From assembly GCA_022562275.1 (NCBI GenBank), contig JADFPP010000008.1, forward strand, positions 1 through 63,196: a stretch of DNA of 63,196 nucleotides, read 5' to 3'. Within the stretch, counting starts at the first letter, position 1; each line of letters begins with the position of its first letter. Below are positions 37,141 through 46,761 of the stretch, piece after piece. Made by a program: the position numbers and the translations under genes. The notes under the pieces were generated by a model. It searched no databases, was not told where the DNA came from, and saw nothing but the letters and a program-made list of their open reading frames with translations. Origin of the DNA: Bacteroidota bacterium. Lineage in GTDB: Bacteria > Bacteroidota > Ignavibacteria > Ignavibacteriales > Ignavibacteriaceae.

Positions 37141-37956
37141 TTAATAACTTTCTTTATCGGTGGGGAATAATCCATTCTTTACATCTTCAATATAATCTTT
37201 AACAGCTTCGTTAATTTCTTTTGCAAGAGAAGAATAATGTCTTACAAAACGCGGATGAAAATCCGTGGTCAGACCAAGCATATCCGGCGTAACTAATATT
37301 TGTCCATCGCAGTCAACACCGGCACCAATACCAATTGTTGGAATTTTAATAGATGTCGTAATTTCTTTCGCAAGAGTGGCAGGAATTTTTTCAAGTACTA
37401 AAGCAAATGCACCAGCTTCCTCAATAATTTTAGCATCTTCCATAATTTCCAGTGCTTCCTCATCAGTTTTACCCCGTTCGCCATAACCTCCGTATTTATG
37501 TATGCTTTGCGGCATTAAGCCTATATGCCCCATTATCGGTAATCCATGTTCGGTAATTTTACTTATTGTATCTGCAATCCGTCTTCCCCCCTCAAGTTTT
37601 ACAGCACCTGCAGGCGTTTCCTTCATAATTCTTCCGGCGTTTCTAAATGCCTCATCAATATTAAGCTGATACGACATGAAAGGCATGTCAACAACTAACA
37701 TAGCCCGGTTTACACCTTTGGATACAGCTTTCGTGTGATAAATCATTTCATCCATCGTAACAGGTAAAGTCGTTTCATTACCCTGGAATACGTTGCTTAA
37801 TGAATCGCCAACTAATAAAACATCAATTCCCGCTTCATCTAAAAGTTTTGCAGTTATAAAATCATAAGCGGTTAGTGCTGATATCTTTATCCCTTTCTTT
37901 TTAAGAAGAGAAAGTGATTTAGTTGTAACTCTCTTTATTTCTTTTTCAAAGCTCAT
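37141..37956 (-). CDS. panB: 3-methyl-2-oxobutanoate hydroxymethyltransferase
   Basis: 271 residues. First committed step of pantothenate (coenzyme A) synthesis. [63 protein letters not shown] and [17 protein letters not shown] cover the metal- and substrate-binding loops of the TIM barrel. Full length. The gap to the LipM-like gene upstream is six bases. Confidence 0.95.
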   Translation of the reverse strand: MSFEKEIKRVTTKSLSLLKKKGIKISALTAYDFITAKLLDEAGIDVLLVGDSLSNVFQGNETTLPVTMDEMIYHTKAVSKGVNRAMLVVDMPFMSYQLNIDEAFRNAGRIMKETPAGAVKLEGGRRIADTISKITEHGLPIMGHIGLMPQSIHKYGGYGERGKTDEEALEIMEDAKIIEEAGAFALVLEKIPATLAKEITTSIKIPTIGIGAGVDCDGQILVTPDMLGLTTDFHPRFVRHYSSLAKEINEAVKDYIEDVKNGLFPTDKESY

Positions 37957-37962
37957 ACTTTT

Positions 37963-38727
37963 TCAAACAAACGATAATGCCAAATTGGATTTTTGTTCTA
38001 AATTTTCAAAAGCAAAATTAAAGTGTATTTCAAAACCTCTTTTTATGCAAGATATTAATCTTTCAATGTTAATATTTTCCTTAAGAATTTCATTTAGATC
38101 CGTAGTGTTATAATTCATTTCAGTACGGATTTCCATTAAAGATTCTTCCGGCAGATTTAAATATTCTGTAATTTCTTTATGCTTGCCTCCACACAATATT
38201 GAGCCGTGCTGTAGAATAACATTTCTCATTTTGCGCTGGGCACTTCCAACAATTTTCTTTCCCTCAAAATTAATTTCATTCTTAGAAGATACAGCAAAAC
38301 AAACAGTACTTTTATCTTTTTTATAAAACGATGGGAAGTTCGGTTGCACATATTCAAGTTTAATATTTTCTAATATACTATTAAACATTATCAAACCTTT
38401 TTTCAACGCAAGATTAATTTCTCTGTAAAGTTCTTTGGGAAAGAATCTTTTACCAATAGGATAAATAACTGAATAAGTTAATTCTTCAGAATGGAGTATT
38501 GCTCTTCCACCTGTTGGTCTCTTAACTACATCAATATTATTAGTTATAATTTTGTCAAATTTTAATGAACCTTCCGATTGGTTCGTACCAATAGAAATAC
38601 AATATGGATTCCACTGATACAATCTTAAAATAGCTTCATTATTAATTAGTGATTTCGCAAGCATCATATCAAAATCCATATTATACGATCCACTGTTAAT
38701 TCCGCTGCTAATAAATTTCCAATTCAT
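37963..38727 (-). CDS. lipoyl/octanoyl transferase-like protein (LipM/LplA superfamily)
   Basis: 254 residues of the biotin/lipoate ligase fold. KRPTGGRAILHSEELTYSV near 65 is the RRxxGGGxV(F)H loop; KKIVGSAQRKMRNVILQHGS near 150 carries the conserved Lys. A Cys in STVCFAVSS, just before that stretch, matches the place of the acyl-carrying Cys of LipM octanoyltransferases, so octanoyl transfer to lipoyl domains is more likely than ATP-dependent ligation. Length is near 250-280 for the family. It overlaps lpxA by four bases. Confidence 0.82.
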   Translation of the reverse strand: MNWKFISSGINSGSYNMDFDMMLAKSLINNEAILRLYQWNPYCISIGTNQSEGSLKFDKIITNNIDVVKRPTGGRAILHSEELTYSVIYPIGKRFFPKELYREINLALKKGLIMFNSILENIKLEYVQPNFPSFYKKDKSTVCFAVSSKNEINFEGKKIVGSAQRKMRNVILQHGSILCGGKHKEITEYLNLPEESLMEIRTEMNYNTTDLNEILKENINIERLISCIKRGFEIHFNFAFENLEQKSNLALSFV

Positions 38728-39500
38728 TTTCTTATTATCCCCCTGTCACTATCATCAAGAAACTTCAAAATGTTTTTAACTAGATTGTTATGTTTATATT
38801 CTTCTTGCATTTTCAATTTTGCTTGCGTTATATTCAATCCTGACTCAAATAATATATGGTAAGCTTTTTTTAATGTTTCAATATCTTCGTTTGAATACCC
38901 ACGTCTTCTCAACCCAACTGTGTTTAGTCCTGAATATCTTAATGGATCATTTCCAGCAAGTACGTAAGGAGGAATATCTTTGCTAATACGCAAGCCTCCA
39001 CCTGCCATAGCATGGTCACCAATTTTGCTAAACTGGTGCACGGAAGTATTCCCACCAATTACTACATAATCTCCAATTGTTACAAAGCCGCCTATCTGAA
39101 CTAAGTTAGAAACTATACAATTATTACCCAAGACAACATCGTGAGCTACATGTGCATAAGCCATTATAAGGCAATTCTTTCCAACTCTAGAAAATCCGGT
39201 TTCAGCGGTACCTCTATGAAGTGTAACAAATTCACGTATTACTGTACCATCACCAACATAAAAGAAAGATTCTTCATTCGCATATTTTAAATCTTGCGGG
39301 ATATTTGAAACAGAAGCGCCCTGCATAATCTTAACTTGTTCACCAATTCTTGCACCATCATAAATAACTGCATGAGGACCTATCATACTATCTTGGGCTA
39401 TCTCAACATCATCCTCAATAATTGCATAAGCACTAACTGTTATATTCTTGCCAAGCCTGGCTTTTCCAGATACAATTGCAGTAGGATGAATAATATTCAT
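38724..39500 (-). CDS. lpxA: acyl-ACP--UDP-N-acetylglucosamine O-acyltransferase
   Basis: 258 residues. First step of lipid A synthesis. Left-handed beta-helix of hexapeptide repeats (HPTAIVSGKARLGKNITVS and on), the catalytic His in MAYAHVAHDVVLGNNCIVSN (about 120), GLRRRGYSNEDIETLKKAY and a helical C-terminal tail. The open frame begins further up at 39569 inside lpxC-fabZ, but homologues start at MNIIHPTA, so I use ATG 39500, which leaves a 10-base gap after fabZ. Confidence 0.95.
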   Translation of the reverse strand: MNIIHPTAIVSGKARLGKNITVSAYAIIEDDVEIAQDSMIGPHAVIYDGARIGEQVKIMQGASVSNIPQDLKYANEESFFYVGDGTVIREFVTLHRGTAETGFSRVGKNCLIMAYAHVAHDVVLGNNCIVSNLVQIGGFVTIGDYVVIGGNTSVHQFSKIGDHAMAGGGLRISKDIPPYVLAGNDPLRYSGLNTVGLRRRGYSNEDIETLKKAYHILFESGLNITQAKLKMQEEYKHNNLVKNILKFLDDSDRGIIRK

Positions 39501-39510
39501 GATGTACAAT

Positions 39511-40923
39511 TTAACTTTCGGTCTTCTTTGGTTTATCAACAACACCAGCCATAAATTCTGCTTCAGCAACTAACACATTATCTACATACGCTTTACCTTT
39601 CATTGTAACAAATTTACTTCTCTTGTTCACCAATTCCAGTTCCATATATAGCTGATCGCCGGGAACAACCGGTTTTCTGAACTTAGCATTGTTTATTTGC
39701 ATAAAGTAAACAAGTTTTTCGTTAGGATCAGATACTGAATTTAATATCAGTACACCTCCTGTTTGCGCCATTGCTTCAAGTATTAAAACTCCAGGCATAA
39801 TGGGATTGCCAGGAAAGTGTCCGGGGAAAAATGGTTCATTAGCCGTTACGGATTTTACACCAACCACCCTATTATCAAAATCTAATTCTATAATTTTATC
39901 TACAAGTAAAAATGGATAACGATGCGGTAAAATTCTTTCAATTGCTGCCGTATCAAAAACTACACCTTCTTTTTTTACTAACTGATATTTCTTGACTAAT
40001 TTTTTCTGTTGATAAAGTTTTCTAACCTTTTTAGCAAATTCAACATTTGCACGATGTCCGGGGCGGGCAGCCAAAATCTGAGCTTTAATCGGGGCACCTA
40101 TTAGAGCAAGATCTCCTATTAAATCTAAAAGCTTATGTCTTACAGGTTCATTTTTGTAACGGAGGTCTTTATTATTTAGTATTCCGTTTTTCCCAAGTTT
40201 AAATTCTTCTTTAATACCAATTTTCTTTCCTAATGCTTTAAGATCTTTTTCATCTACCTGACGATCAACTATAACCACGGCATTATCGAGATCGCCGCCT
40301 TTAATCAACCCCTGATCAGCAAGTTCTTCAACTTCACTTAAAAAACAAAAAGTACGTGCCGAAGCAAAATCATCGACAAATTCTTTTTCAATATCAAATA
40401 GTCCTGTATGCTGGCTTCCTAATGCGGGATTTTGATAATCAACCATCACGGTCAATCTATAGTCGTCAAGTGGCAATGCCACAATATCAATGTCTTTATC
40501 TTCATCATGAAACATTACTGTTTTATCAATTATGAGATAATCTTTGGGTGAATTCTGTGTCTCAAATCCAGCACTCTGTAAAACTTTTACATAAGGCATT
40601 GCACTGCCGTCACCAACAGGAGGTTCAATTCCATCAATATCTATTTTTATATTATCTATTTGCAGACCAGCTATGGCTGCAAGAACATGTTCTACTGTAT
40701 GTACTTTTACATCGCCAATTCCTAATGTTGTACCTCTTGATACGTCAATTACATTATCAGCAATCGCCACAATTTCAGGATTGCCACCTAAATCACCACG
40801 AATAAATCTGATACCATAATTTTCAGGAGCGGGTTTAAAGGTCATTGTACATTCTGCGCCTGTATGTAATCCAATTCCAGACATCGAAACAGATTTTTTT
40901 ATAGTTCTTTGTTGTTCAAGCAT
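39511..40923 (-). CDS. lpxC-fabZ: bifunctional LpxC deacetylase / FabZ dehydratase
   Basis: 470 residues in one frame. Residues 1-310 are UDP-3-O-acyl-GlcNAc deacetylase: SGIGLHTGAECTMTFKPA, the zinc His in HTVEHVLAAIAGLQ, DGSAMPYV, and RHKLLDLIGDLALIG. Residues about 325-470 are 3-hydroxyacyl-ACP dehydratase: LPHRYPFLLVDKIIEL and the hot-dog active site NEPFFPGHFPGNPIMPGVL. The fusion pairs the committed lipid A step with a fatty-acid step that uses the same hydroxyacyl-ACP pool, and is typical of Bacteroidota/Chlorobiota. It lies between lpxD and lpxA. Confidence 0.96.
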   Translation of the reverse strand: MLEQQRTIKKSVSMSGIGLHTGAECTMTFKPAPENYGIRFIRGDLGGNPEIVAIADNVIDVSRGTTLGIGDVKVHTVEHVLAAIAGLQIDNIKIDIDGIEPPVGDGSAMPYVKVLQSAGFETQNSPKDYLIIDKTVMFHDEDKDIDIVALPLDDYRLTVMVDYQNPALGSQHTGLFDIEKEFVDDFASARTFCFLSEVEELADQGLIKGGDLDNAVVIVDRQVDEKDLKALGKKIGIKEEFKLGKNGILNNKDLRYKNEPVRHKLLDLIGDLALIGAPIKAQILAARPGHRANVEFAKKVRKLYQQKKLVKKYQLVKKEGVVFDTAAIERILPHRYPFLLVDKIIELDFDNRVVGVKSVTANEPFFPGHFPGNPIMPGVLILEAMAQTGGVLILNSVSDPNEKLVYFMQINNAKFRKPVVPGDQLYMELELVNKRSKFVTMKGKAYVDNVLVAEAEFMAGVVDKPKKTES

Positions 40924-41042
40924 AGGTTGGATATTTAAGTGATTGAAATTTTACTTCTAAAATATGATTGAAAAGATAATGAGATGATGTTAGAATTACA
41001 ATATAGAACATATTTATGAAGTATGAGATTAGAATTAATTAA

Positions 41043-42089
41043 TCAGGATTTATTCTCCGATTGTTTTTTTAAAACATTAATTTCATTCTCTAAGTTCCTT
41101 ATACGCTCAGCATAATCCGGAAGGTTCCTAATGTGTGCTTCAAGTCTGTGAGAAGTTTTCAGTTCCTTTGCCGGACACCCAAAATATAATCCCGGCTTCT
41201 TTAAAGATTTTGATACTCCAGACTGAGCCAGCAAAACAATATTATCGCCTATTTCCACATGCCCGGCAACACCAACCTGACCAGCGAGTATGCAATGGTT
41301 ACCAATTTTCGTGGAACCGGATATTCCTGTTTGAGCTGCAATAACAGAATCTTCACCTATAACAACATTATGACCCAATTGAACAAGGTTATCAATTTTA
41401 GCTCCACGCTTAATAATTGTTGAGCCAAGTGCGGCTCTATCAATAGTAACATTAGCACCAATATCTACATCATCTTCTAAAATTACATTACCCATTTGCG
41501 GTACTTTATGGTAAACACCCTTATCATCGGGGTTAAATCCAAACCCGTCTGAACCAATTACTGAACCAGCATGAATAATAACTGACATCCCGATTTTACA
41601 GTTTTCTCTAATAGTTACATTTGGAAATATTACTGTGTCATTCCCTATTTCAACATTTTCCAATAATACAACATTATGATATATCTTAACATTGCTGCCA
41701 ATTTTACCTCCGCCAGCTATAACAACATTTTTACCGAGAGCTACATTTTTACCAATCTTAGTACTTTCGTCAACAGAGGCAGATTTATCGATACCGGTAA
41801 GTGACAGATTAGAGGAGAAATATTTAACAATAATTTTCGCAAATGCTTTATCGGGTTCATCAAGTTCAAGATAGGTAATATTATTTCTGGATTTGGTAAA
41901 ATCAGGTTTAACAATAATAGCGGAAGCATTTGTTGAAGAAAAGTATTTTTCGTATTTAGGAAGATATAGGAAAGTTAGATCACCTTTCTGTGCTTCCTCT
42001 ATTTTTGATACACGGGTAATAATAAGATCTTCATTCCCCGTAATTTTTCCGCCAACCAGTTGGGCAATCTCTTTAAGAATAATATTCAC
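41043..42089 (-). CDS. lpxD: UDP-3-O-acylglucosamine N-acyltransferase
   Basis: 348 residues. Third lipid A step. The N-terminal uridine-binding domain (LTFLYLPKYEKYFSSTNASA) is followed by hexapeptide repeats with GHNVVIGEDSVIAAQTGISG (catalytic His near 240) and GQVGVAGHVEIGDN, then KKPGLYFGCPAKE and a C-terminal helix. Normal length. Four bases from the preceding ompH gene; 119 bases separate it from lpxC-fabZ. Confidence 0.95.
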   Translation of the reverse strand: MNIILKEIAQLVGGKITGNEDLIITRVSKIEEAQKGDLTFLYLPKYEKYFSSTNASAIIVKPDFTKSRNNITYLELDEPDKAFAKIIVKYFSSNLSLTGIDKSASVDESTKIGKNVALGKNVVIAGGGKIGSNVKIYHNVVLLENVEIGNDTVIFPNVTIRENCKIGMSVIIHAGSVIGSDGFGFNPDDKGVYHKVPQMGNVILEDDVDIGANVTIDRAALGSTIIKRGAKIDNLVQLGHNVVIGEDSVIAAQTGISGSTKIGNHCILAGQVGVAGHVEIGDNIVLLAQSGVSKSLKKPGLYFGCPAKELKTSHRLEAHIRNLPDYAERIRNLENEINVLKKQSENKS

Positions 42090-42093
42090 TGTT

Positions 42094-42612
42094 CTACTCC
42101 AATTGAAGCTTTTCTAATACTTTTGCTGTTATATCATACTCATTTTTTGCATATAAAAGCAATATATCTCCGCTTCTGTCAAAAACAAAATCAAGATCTT
42201 CATCCGCAGCAATTTCCTGAATTGCATTAAAAATTCTATTCTGAACCGGCTTCATCAATTCATCCTGTTTCTGGAATAACTCGCCATTGGGTCCAAATTT
42301 CTTATCACGAAACTCAGAGATTTTATTTCCCAATTCCGACAATTTTTTTTGTGCTTCTGCTCTTGTCTGATCAGTCATTATCAGACTGCTCTTGTCGAAA
42401 TCATCTTTCTGTTTTTTATAATCAGATTCCATTCCTCTTAATTCGTTTTGCCAATCACGTATCATCTGGTCTAACTTTTGTCTTGTATCTTGTACATCCG
42501 GCAGGTTATCCATGATAGTATCGGAATCGACAAAACCAATTTTCAACTGGGCAAATAAAGAAAAGGATGAGAAGAGAAAAACAAAGGAAAGAATTAAATG
42601 TAATTTTTTCAT
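42094..42612 (-). CDS. periplasmic chaperone, OmpH/Skp family (copy 2)
   Basis: 172 residues with a signal peptide (to about 21). LKIGFVDSDTIMDNLPDVQD opens the domain; a long charged coiled coil (about 45-125, KLDQMIRDWQNELRGMESD, LSELGNKISEFRDKKFG) forms the tentacles; it closes with EDLDFVFDRSGDILLLYAK. Holds unfolded outer-membrane proteins. It is a diverged tandem duplicate of the next gene upstream, as is common in Bacteroidota. Confidence 0.88.
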   Translation of the reverse strand: MKKLHLILSFVFLFSSFSLFAQLKIGFVDSDTIMDNLPDVQDTRQKLDQMIRDWQNELRGMESDYKKQKDDFDKSSLIMTDQTRAEAQKKLSELGNKISEFRDKKFGPNGELFQKQDELMKPVQNRIFNAIQEIAADEDLDFVFDRSGDILLLYAKNEYDITAKVLEKLQLE

Positions 42613-42704
42613 AACGAAATGGGGCTGTATTAATAATATAAATTAAAAAAAGTTCCTTTCTATAAAAAGGAACTTATAAAAATTCCGGAAGAATTTCCTT
42701 AGAA

Positions 42705-43232
42705 TTACTTTCCTCTTTTAAGATGATCGAGCACTTTATATGTTATATCATAAGCAGAATCGGCATAAAGAAGAAGTATATCTCCACTTTTGTCAAAAAT
42801 AAATTTCATTCCTTCTTCTTTTGCAACAGATTCAATAGCATTATATATACTAGTTTTTACCGGAGAAAATAGTTCGTCTTGTATTCTGAATATTTCCCCC
42901 TCTTGCTGAGAAAATTTTACTCTTCTGAAATCAACAATTTTTTGCTCTAGCTGAACGATATTTTTCTGTGCAGCCAGCTGTTGATCCTCGGGCATAATGT
43001 TAGCTTGTTTTTGATAATCGGTTAACAATTGCTGATAAGACAGCGTCATTGAATCTAACTGTGCTGACCATAAATTTGTTGTTGCATCCAGATCTCCTTG
43101 TGCCTTGATTGCAGGAGGAAATTGTGTTAAAATTATTTGTGAATCTACGTAACCGATTTTTTCTCCCTGAGCAAAAATCAAATTCACAGTTACAAACAAA
43201 ATTACCCCAATAAAAAATAATTTCCTTTTCAC
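42705..43232 (-). CDS. periplasmic chaperone, OmpH/Skp family (copy 1)
   Basis: 175 residues with a signal peptide (to about 21). EKIGYVDSQIILTQFPPAIK, the coiled-coil middle (KQANIMPEDQQLAAQKNIVQ) and the end MKFIFDKSGDILLLYADSAY parallel copy 2 line by line. It lies between bamA (40-base gap) and copy 2 (92-base gap), the usual place for Skp. Confidence 0.88.
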   Translation of the reverse strand: MKRKLFFIGVILFVTVNLIFAQGEKIGYVDSQIILTQFPPAIKAQGDLDATTNLWSAQLDSMTLSYQQLLTDYQKQANIMPEDQQLAAQKNIVQLEQKIVDFRRVKFSQQEGEIFRIQDELFSPVKTSIYNAIESVAKEEGMKFIFDKSGDILLLYADSAYDITYKVLDHLKRGK

Positions 43233-43272
43233 TAATTTAATCCTCTATTTAATTTATTGATATTCTTAACTA

Positions 43273-45768
43273 CTAAAATCCCCGTCCAAATTGGAAATGG
43301 AACAGCCACTCAGGATCTCTTCCATCTGTAATTTTTCTGTCGAACCCATAACCAAAGTCAAATCCCAGTAACCCGATAGGATTTATAAGAATTCTTGCAC
43401 CGAAACCAACAGATCTTCTAAGATCAAAAATATCTGTTTTTTCGAAATCTTCAAAGACATTACCTGCTTCAGCAAATGTTAGTAGATATAATGGTATTGG
43501 CTCGAGAGCAACAGCAAATCTAATTTCTGCACCGAATTTGGTCATTACCCTTCCTCCAATAATCTGTCTAAATATATTCCGGGGTCCAACTGTACGATCT
43601 TCATAACCACGTAATGGCACTGTAGCAATAACTAATCCATTACCACCCATAAAGAAAAATTCAAACGGTTGGATAGGAGTTCCTTTAACTATCTCATCAA
43701 TATACCCGAAATCTGCTATTGTATAAAAAACCAGTCTTTTGGAATTGAAAAGCCTCTTATACCATTCTGCTTTAAAACCCATCTTCAAATAATCAACATC
43801 ACCCGGCAGAAAAGGACCACCCGATATTTCAGCGCTAAGAGTAAAGCTTGAACCGGCTGAAGGGAATATTGGATTATCGATATTTCTTCGGCTTAATGTA
43901 ACGCCCAATGTAAATTGATTTGTAATACCTTCAGTATAAAAATTTTGCCCTTCAATTACATCGTTAAACTGGTACCTGAACAATCCCTGAACGTAAAAGA
44001 AATCATCCGGAAATTTCAACCTTCTTCCAACTCGTAATGTGCCGCCTAATTGTCTTAAGTCATAAACGAATCGCTGGCGTGTATCAAACAACTCAATACC
44101 AACAGAAGTTGGAGTATCATTAAACCAAGGCTCTGTAAATCCTATAGTAAAAGTTCGGAATACATTTCCAACACCAAACTGCCAGTTAAAATTAAGGACC
44201 TGCCCAGCGCCTAAAGAAAATGGCTCAAGTATTGAGAAATTAGTTAATGTAACACCAACCGAGCCGCTGAATCCAAAACTACCACTGTATCCAACGGAAG
44301 CATTTAAATAATCACTGGATTTCTCTTGAACATTGAACGAAACTGCAACTGTACTGTCACTTTCAATCTTAGTGCCTATTCCATCAGGACCATAGAGTTT
44401 TTCTACACTGAAATATTGAAGATTTGCAAGCTGCTGAATACTGCGGAAAAGCAGAGCCCTGTTAAAGTAATCGCCTGGGATTGTATAAAGTTCTCTTCTA
44501 ATTACTTTATCCTTAGTTTTTGTATTACCTAAAATACTAACCTTTGATATACGAAACTGCTTTCTTTCTTCAACTCTTATTATCAAGTCTACTGAATCTT
44601 CAGCTACTTTTATTTCTTCGGGTGTAATACTAAATGTAAGATACCCGTTATCCAAATAAAGAGCAGATACGTCCGATTGAGATTCATTGCCTCTTAAATT
44701 CATTTGGAATTTTTGATAATTGTAAACGTCGCCTTTTTTAAATCCCAACCGCTGTGAAAGAATTTGATCAGGATATACTGTATTACCTTCCCAAATAATA
44801 TTTCTAATCTTATATTGAGGGCCTTCATTAATATAGAGCACAATTTCCACATCCTTGTTTTCGTTATCATAAATTAAAGAATCCTTTAATATCTCAGCAT
44901 CCCCGTAACCCTGGCTTTTGTAGTAATCAATAATCAGTTGTTTATCCTTTTTAAACAATTCGGGATTAAAATCGGAACTCGACCAGAACTGCCACCAAGA
45001 ACTCACACCGGTTTCATCCATTTCGCTGGCTAATTCATCATCATCAAAGGCATTGTTTCCAATAAAACTAATTTTTCTAACAGTAACCTCATCACCTTCT
45101 TCAATTTCTAATTTAAGGATGATACGATCTTTAATTCTTTCTATCAGATTTGAATATGTTCTATCACCGGAAAAATATTCAACAGGCAGTTCATCCGATA
45201 GATCCTTTTCATTTCTCCAAATTACCGTTATGTCATCATCTAAAGTATCTGCAGTAAAATAATTAAATCGCTTAACATCCAAAGTAGCATTTAGGAATCC
45301 CTCATCAGAGTATAGTTTTAGAATTCTATTCTTTAGCTTAGAGATATCCTGCGGTTTTAGAATCGATCCTCTTAGAAAAGTAATTTTTTCTTCTATATCA
45401 TCCGTATCTATCTTATCATTACCTTCAACTACTACTCTTTCAAATCTTGGGTATTCTTGTACTTTAATCAGAAGGAAAACACCATCTGATATTTTTTTAT
45501 CTACAACAATTTGTATGTCAGAGAAAATATTAAGAGACCAAAGTTGCCTGATAGCATTAAGAGTTTGATCGCCGGGTACTAGAATTTCATCCCCAACGTT
45601 TAAGCCGCTGTTTAGAATTACTGTTGCCTGATCTGCAGTTTTGTTCCCCTCTACTGAAATACCTAAAATTTTGTAGGTTTTAGTCTGCTGGGCAAATACT
45701 AATGATGTTACACAGAAAAATAAAAGTATAATAAATTTATAAAATTTCTGTGGGGAGGTTCCTAACAT
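43273..45768 (-). CDS. bamA: outer membrane protein assembly factor BamA
   Basis: 831 residues. A signal peptide is followed by five POTRA domains (about 30-430; for example ILGISVEGNKTADQATVIL, RKISFIGNNAFDDDELASEM, ISKVSILGNTKTKDKVIRRE) and a 16-strand barrel with the lid-loop region RGYEDR and the terminal strand FHFQFGRGF ending in Phe. It inserts barrels in the outer membrane. A GTG nine bases further up (45777) would overlap uppS; ATG 45768, with AAGG eight bases before it and a 2-base gap to uppS, is the better start. Confidence 0.95.
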   Translation of the reverse strand: MLGTSPQKFYKFIILLFFCVTSLVFAQQTKTYKILGISVEGNKTADQATVILNSGLNVGDEILVPGDQTLNAIRQLWSLNIFSDIQIVVDKKISDGVFLLIKVQEYPRFERVVVEGNDKIDTDDIEEKITFLRGSILKPQDISKLKNRILKLYSDEGFLNATLDVKRFNYFTADTLDDDITVIWRNEKDLSDELPVEYFSGDRTYSNLIERIKDRIILKLEIEEGDEVTVRKISFIGNNAFDDDELASEMDETGVSSWWQFWSSSDFNPELFKKDKQLIIDYYKSQGYGDAEILKDSLIYDNENKDVEIVLYINEGPQYKIRNIIWEGNTVYPDQILSQRLGFKKGDVYNYQKFQMNLRGNESQSDVSALYLDNGYLTFSITPEEIKVAEDSVDLIIRVEERKQFRISKVSILGNTKTKDKVIRRELYTIPGDYFNRALLFRSIQQLANLQYFSVEKLYGPDGIGTKIESDSTVAVSFNVQEKSSDYLNASVGYSGSFGFSGSVGVTLTNFSILEPFSLGAGQVLNFNWQFGVGNVFRTFTIGFTEPWFNDTPTSVGIELFDTRQRFVYDLRQLGGTLRVGRRLKFPDDFFYVQGLFRYQFNDVIEGQNFYTEGITNQFTLGVTLSRRNIDNPIFPSAGSSFTLSAEISGGPFLPGDVDYLKMGFKAEWYKRLFNSKRLVFYTIADFGYIDEIVKGTPIQPFEFFFMGGNGLVIATVPLRGYEDRTVGPRNIFRQIIGGRVMTKFGAEIRFAVALEPIPLYLLTFAEAGNVFEDFEKTDIFDLRRSVGFGARILINPIGLLGFDFGYGFDRKITDGRDPEWLFHFQFGRGF

Positions 45769-45770
45769 CC

Positions 45771-46556
45771 TCAACACCTTATATTATGCTGAATTTGTTC
45801 ACTAACTTTTCCAAACCTTCTTTCTCTTTTCTGAAACTCTTTGATTGAATAATATAAATGTTCTTCACTAAAATCTGGCCACAAAACATCTAATATAACA
45901 AACTCGCTGTAAGCAATTTGCCATAAAAGAAAATTACTTACTCTAAACTCTCCACTTGTTCTTATCAACAAGTCCGGATCTGGTAAATTCCTAGTTGTTA
46001 AATGATTAGATATGAGATTTTCGTCGATATCATTTACTTTAAGAGAGTTACCGGCAACCTGCATTGATATACTTTTTATGGCCTCAATTAGTTCCCATCT
46101 TCCACTATAGCTTAAGGCGAGGTTTAAAGTCATCCTTTTATTATGTTTCGTTTTTTCTATATCAGTTTGTAATTGCTTCTGAACTCCTACAGGAAGTGAA
46201 TCTATGTCTCCAATAGTTGTAAGTTTAATATCATTTTTGCCCAATTCGTCTAACCTGGCTTTAAGACTATTTAACAATAATCTCATTAAAGTTGAGACTT
46301 CCTCTTTTGGTCTATTCCAATTTTCTGTAGAAAAGGTATAAAGTGTTAAGTATTTTACACCTAACTGGGCACATTCTTCAACAATATCTCGTACAGTATC
46401 CACACCTCTTTTGTGCCCTGCTATTCTTGGTAAGCCTCTTTTTTCTGCCCATCTTCCGTTCCCATCCATAATAATAGCTATATGAGCAGGAATATTACCA
46501 GAATTCTTGATTTCTTCCCTCAACATCTCAGTAGATTGAGAATGTTTTACATCCAA
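45771..46556 (-). CDS. uppS: isoprenyl transferase (undecaprenyl diphosphate synthase)
   Basis: 261 residues. Makes the C55 carrier lipid for peptidoglycan and LPS. HIAIIMDGNGRWAEKRGLPR near 24 holds the catalytic Asp; TLYTFSTENWNRPKEEV, SGRWELIEAI, and RTSGEFRVSNFLLWQIAYSE complete the cis-prenyltransferase set. The start appears to be TTG at 46556 with GAGGT six bases upstream; ATG at 46526 is the alternative. Head gene of the envelope block. Confidence 0.94.
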   Translation of the reverse strand: MDVKHSQSTEMLREEIKNSGNIPAHIAIIMDGNGRWAEKRGLPRIAGHKRGVDTVRDIVEECAQLGVKYLTLYTFSTENWNRPKEEVSTLMRLLLNSLKARLDELGKNDIKLTTIGDIDSLPVGVQKQLQTDIEKTKHNKRMTLNLALSYSGRWELIEAIKSISMQVAGNSLKVNDIDENLISNHLTTRNLPDPDLLIRTSGEFRVSNFLLWQIAYSEFVILDVLWPDFSEEHLYYSIKEFQKRERRFGKVSEQIQHNIRC

Positions 46557-46694
46557 ATTAATACCTCAAAAAAATATTTCAGCCGGAAAAATTAATTCAA
46601 CATTTGTATAAAGTAAAGCTAACTACTTTTCCCGGGAATTGTAAATTATTTGAATAGTAATAATATGCAGTTTAATGCAGTTATAAAAGTCAAA

Positions 46695-46746
46695 AAAAAA
46701 GGATGGGGCAATTTATTTACGCTTAGAGCTGACATAAATAAATTGC
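46695..46746 (-). terminator. terminator of the lexA operon
   Basis: GCAATTTATTTA (46708-46719) and TAAATAAATTGC (46735-46746) form a 12-bp perfect stem with a 15-base loop. On the minus strand it is followed, after CCCATCC, by nine T (46692-46700). It ends transcription of the lexA cassette before the uppS promoter region. Confidence 0.75.
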
Positions 46747-46761
46747 TAGCGTAATGATGCA

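Noticed and set aside
37141-38727. panB and the lipoyl transferase as part of lipid A synthesis
   Set aside because: Their positions are inside the envelope block but their reactions belong to coenzyme A and lipoate metabolism; co-location alone is not evidence of a joint pathway.
39501-39569. Long start for LpxA inside lpxC-fabZ
   Set aside because: LpxA proteins begin at MNIIHPTA or similar; the extension is antisense-like filler from the overlapping frame.
41135-41344. Plus-strand ORFs opposite the lpx genes
   Set aside because: They are shadows of hexapeptide-repeat coding DNA, which leaves other frames open.
46682-46700. A9 run upstream of uppS as a promoter element
   Set aside because: It is better explained as the U-run of the lexA operon terminator on the minus strand.
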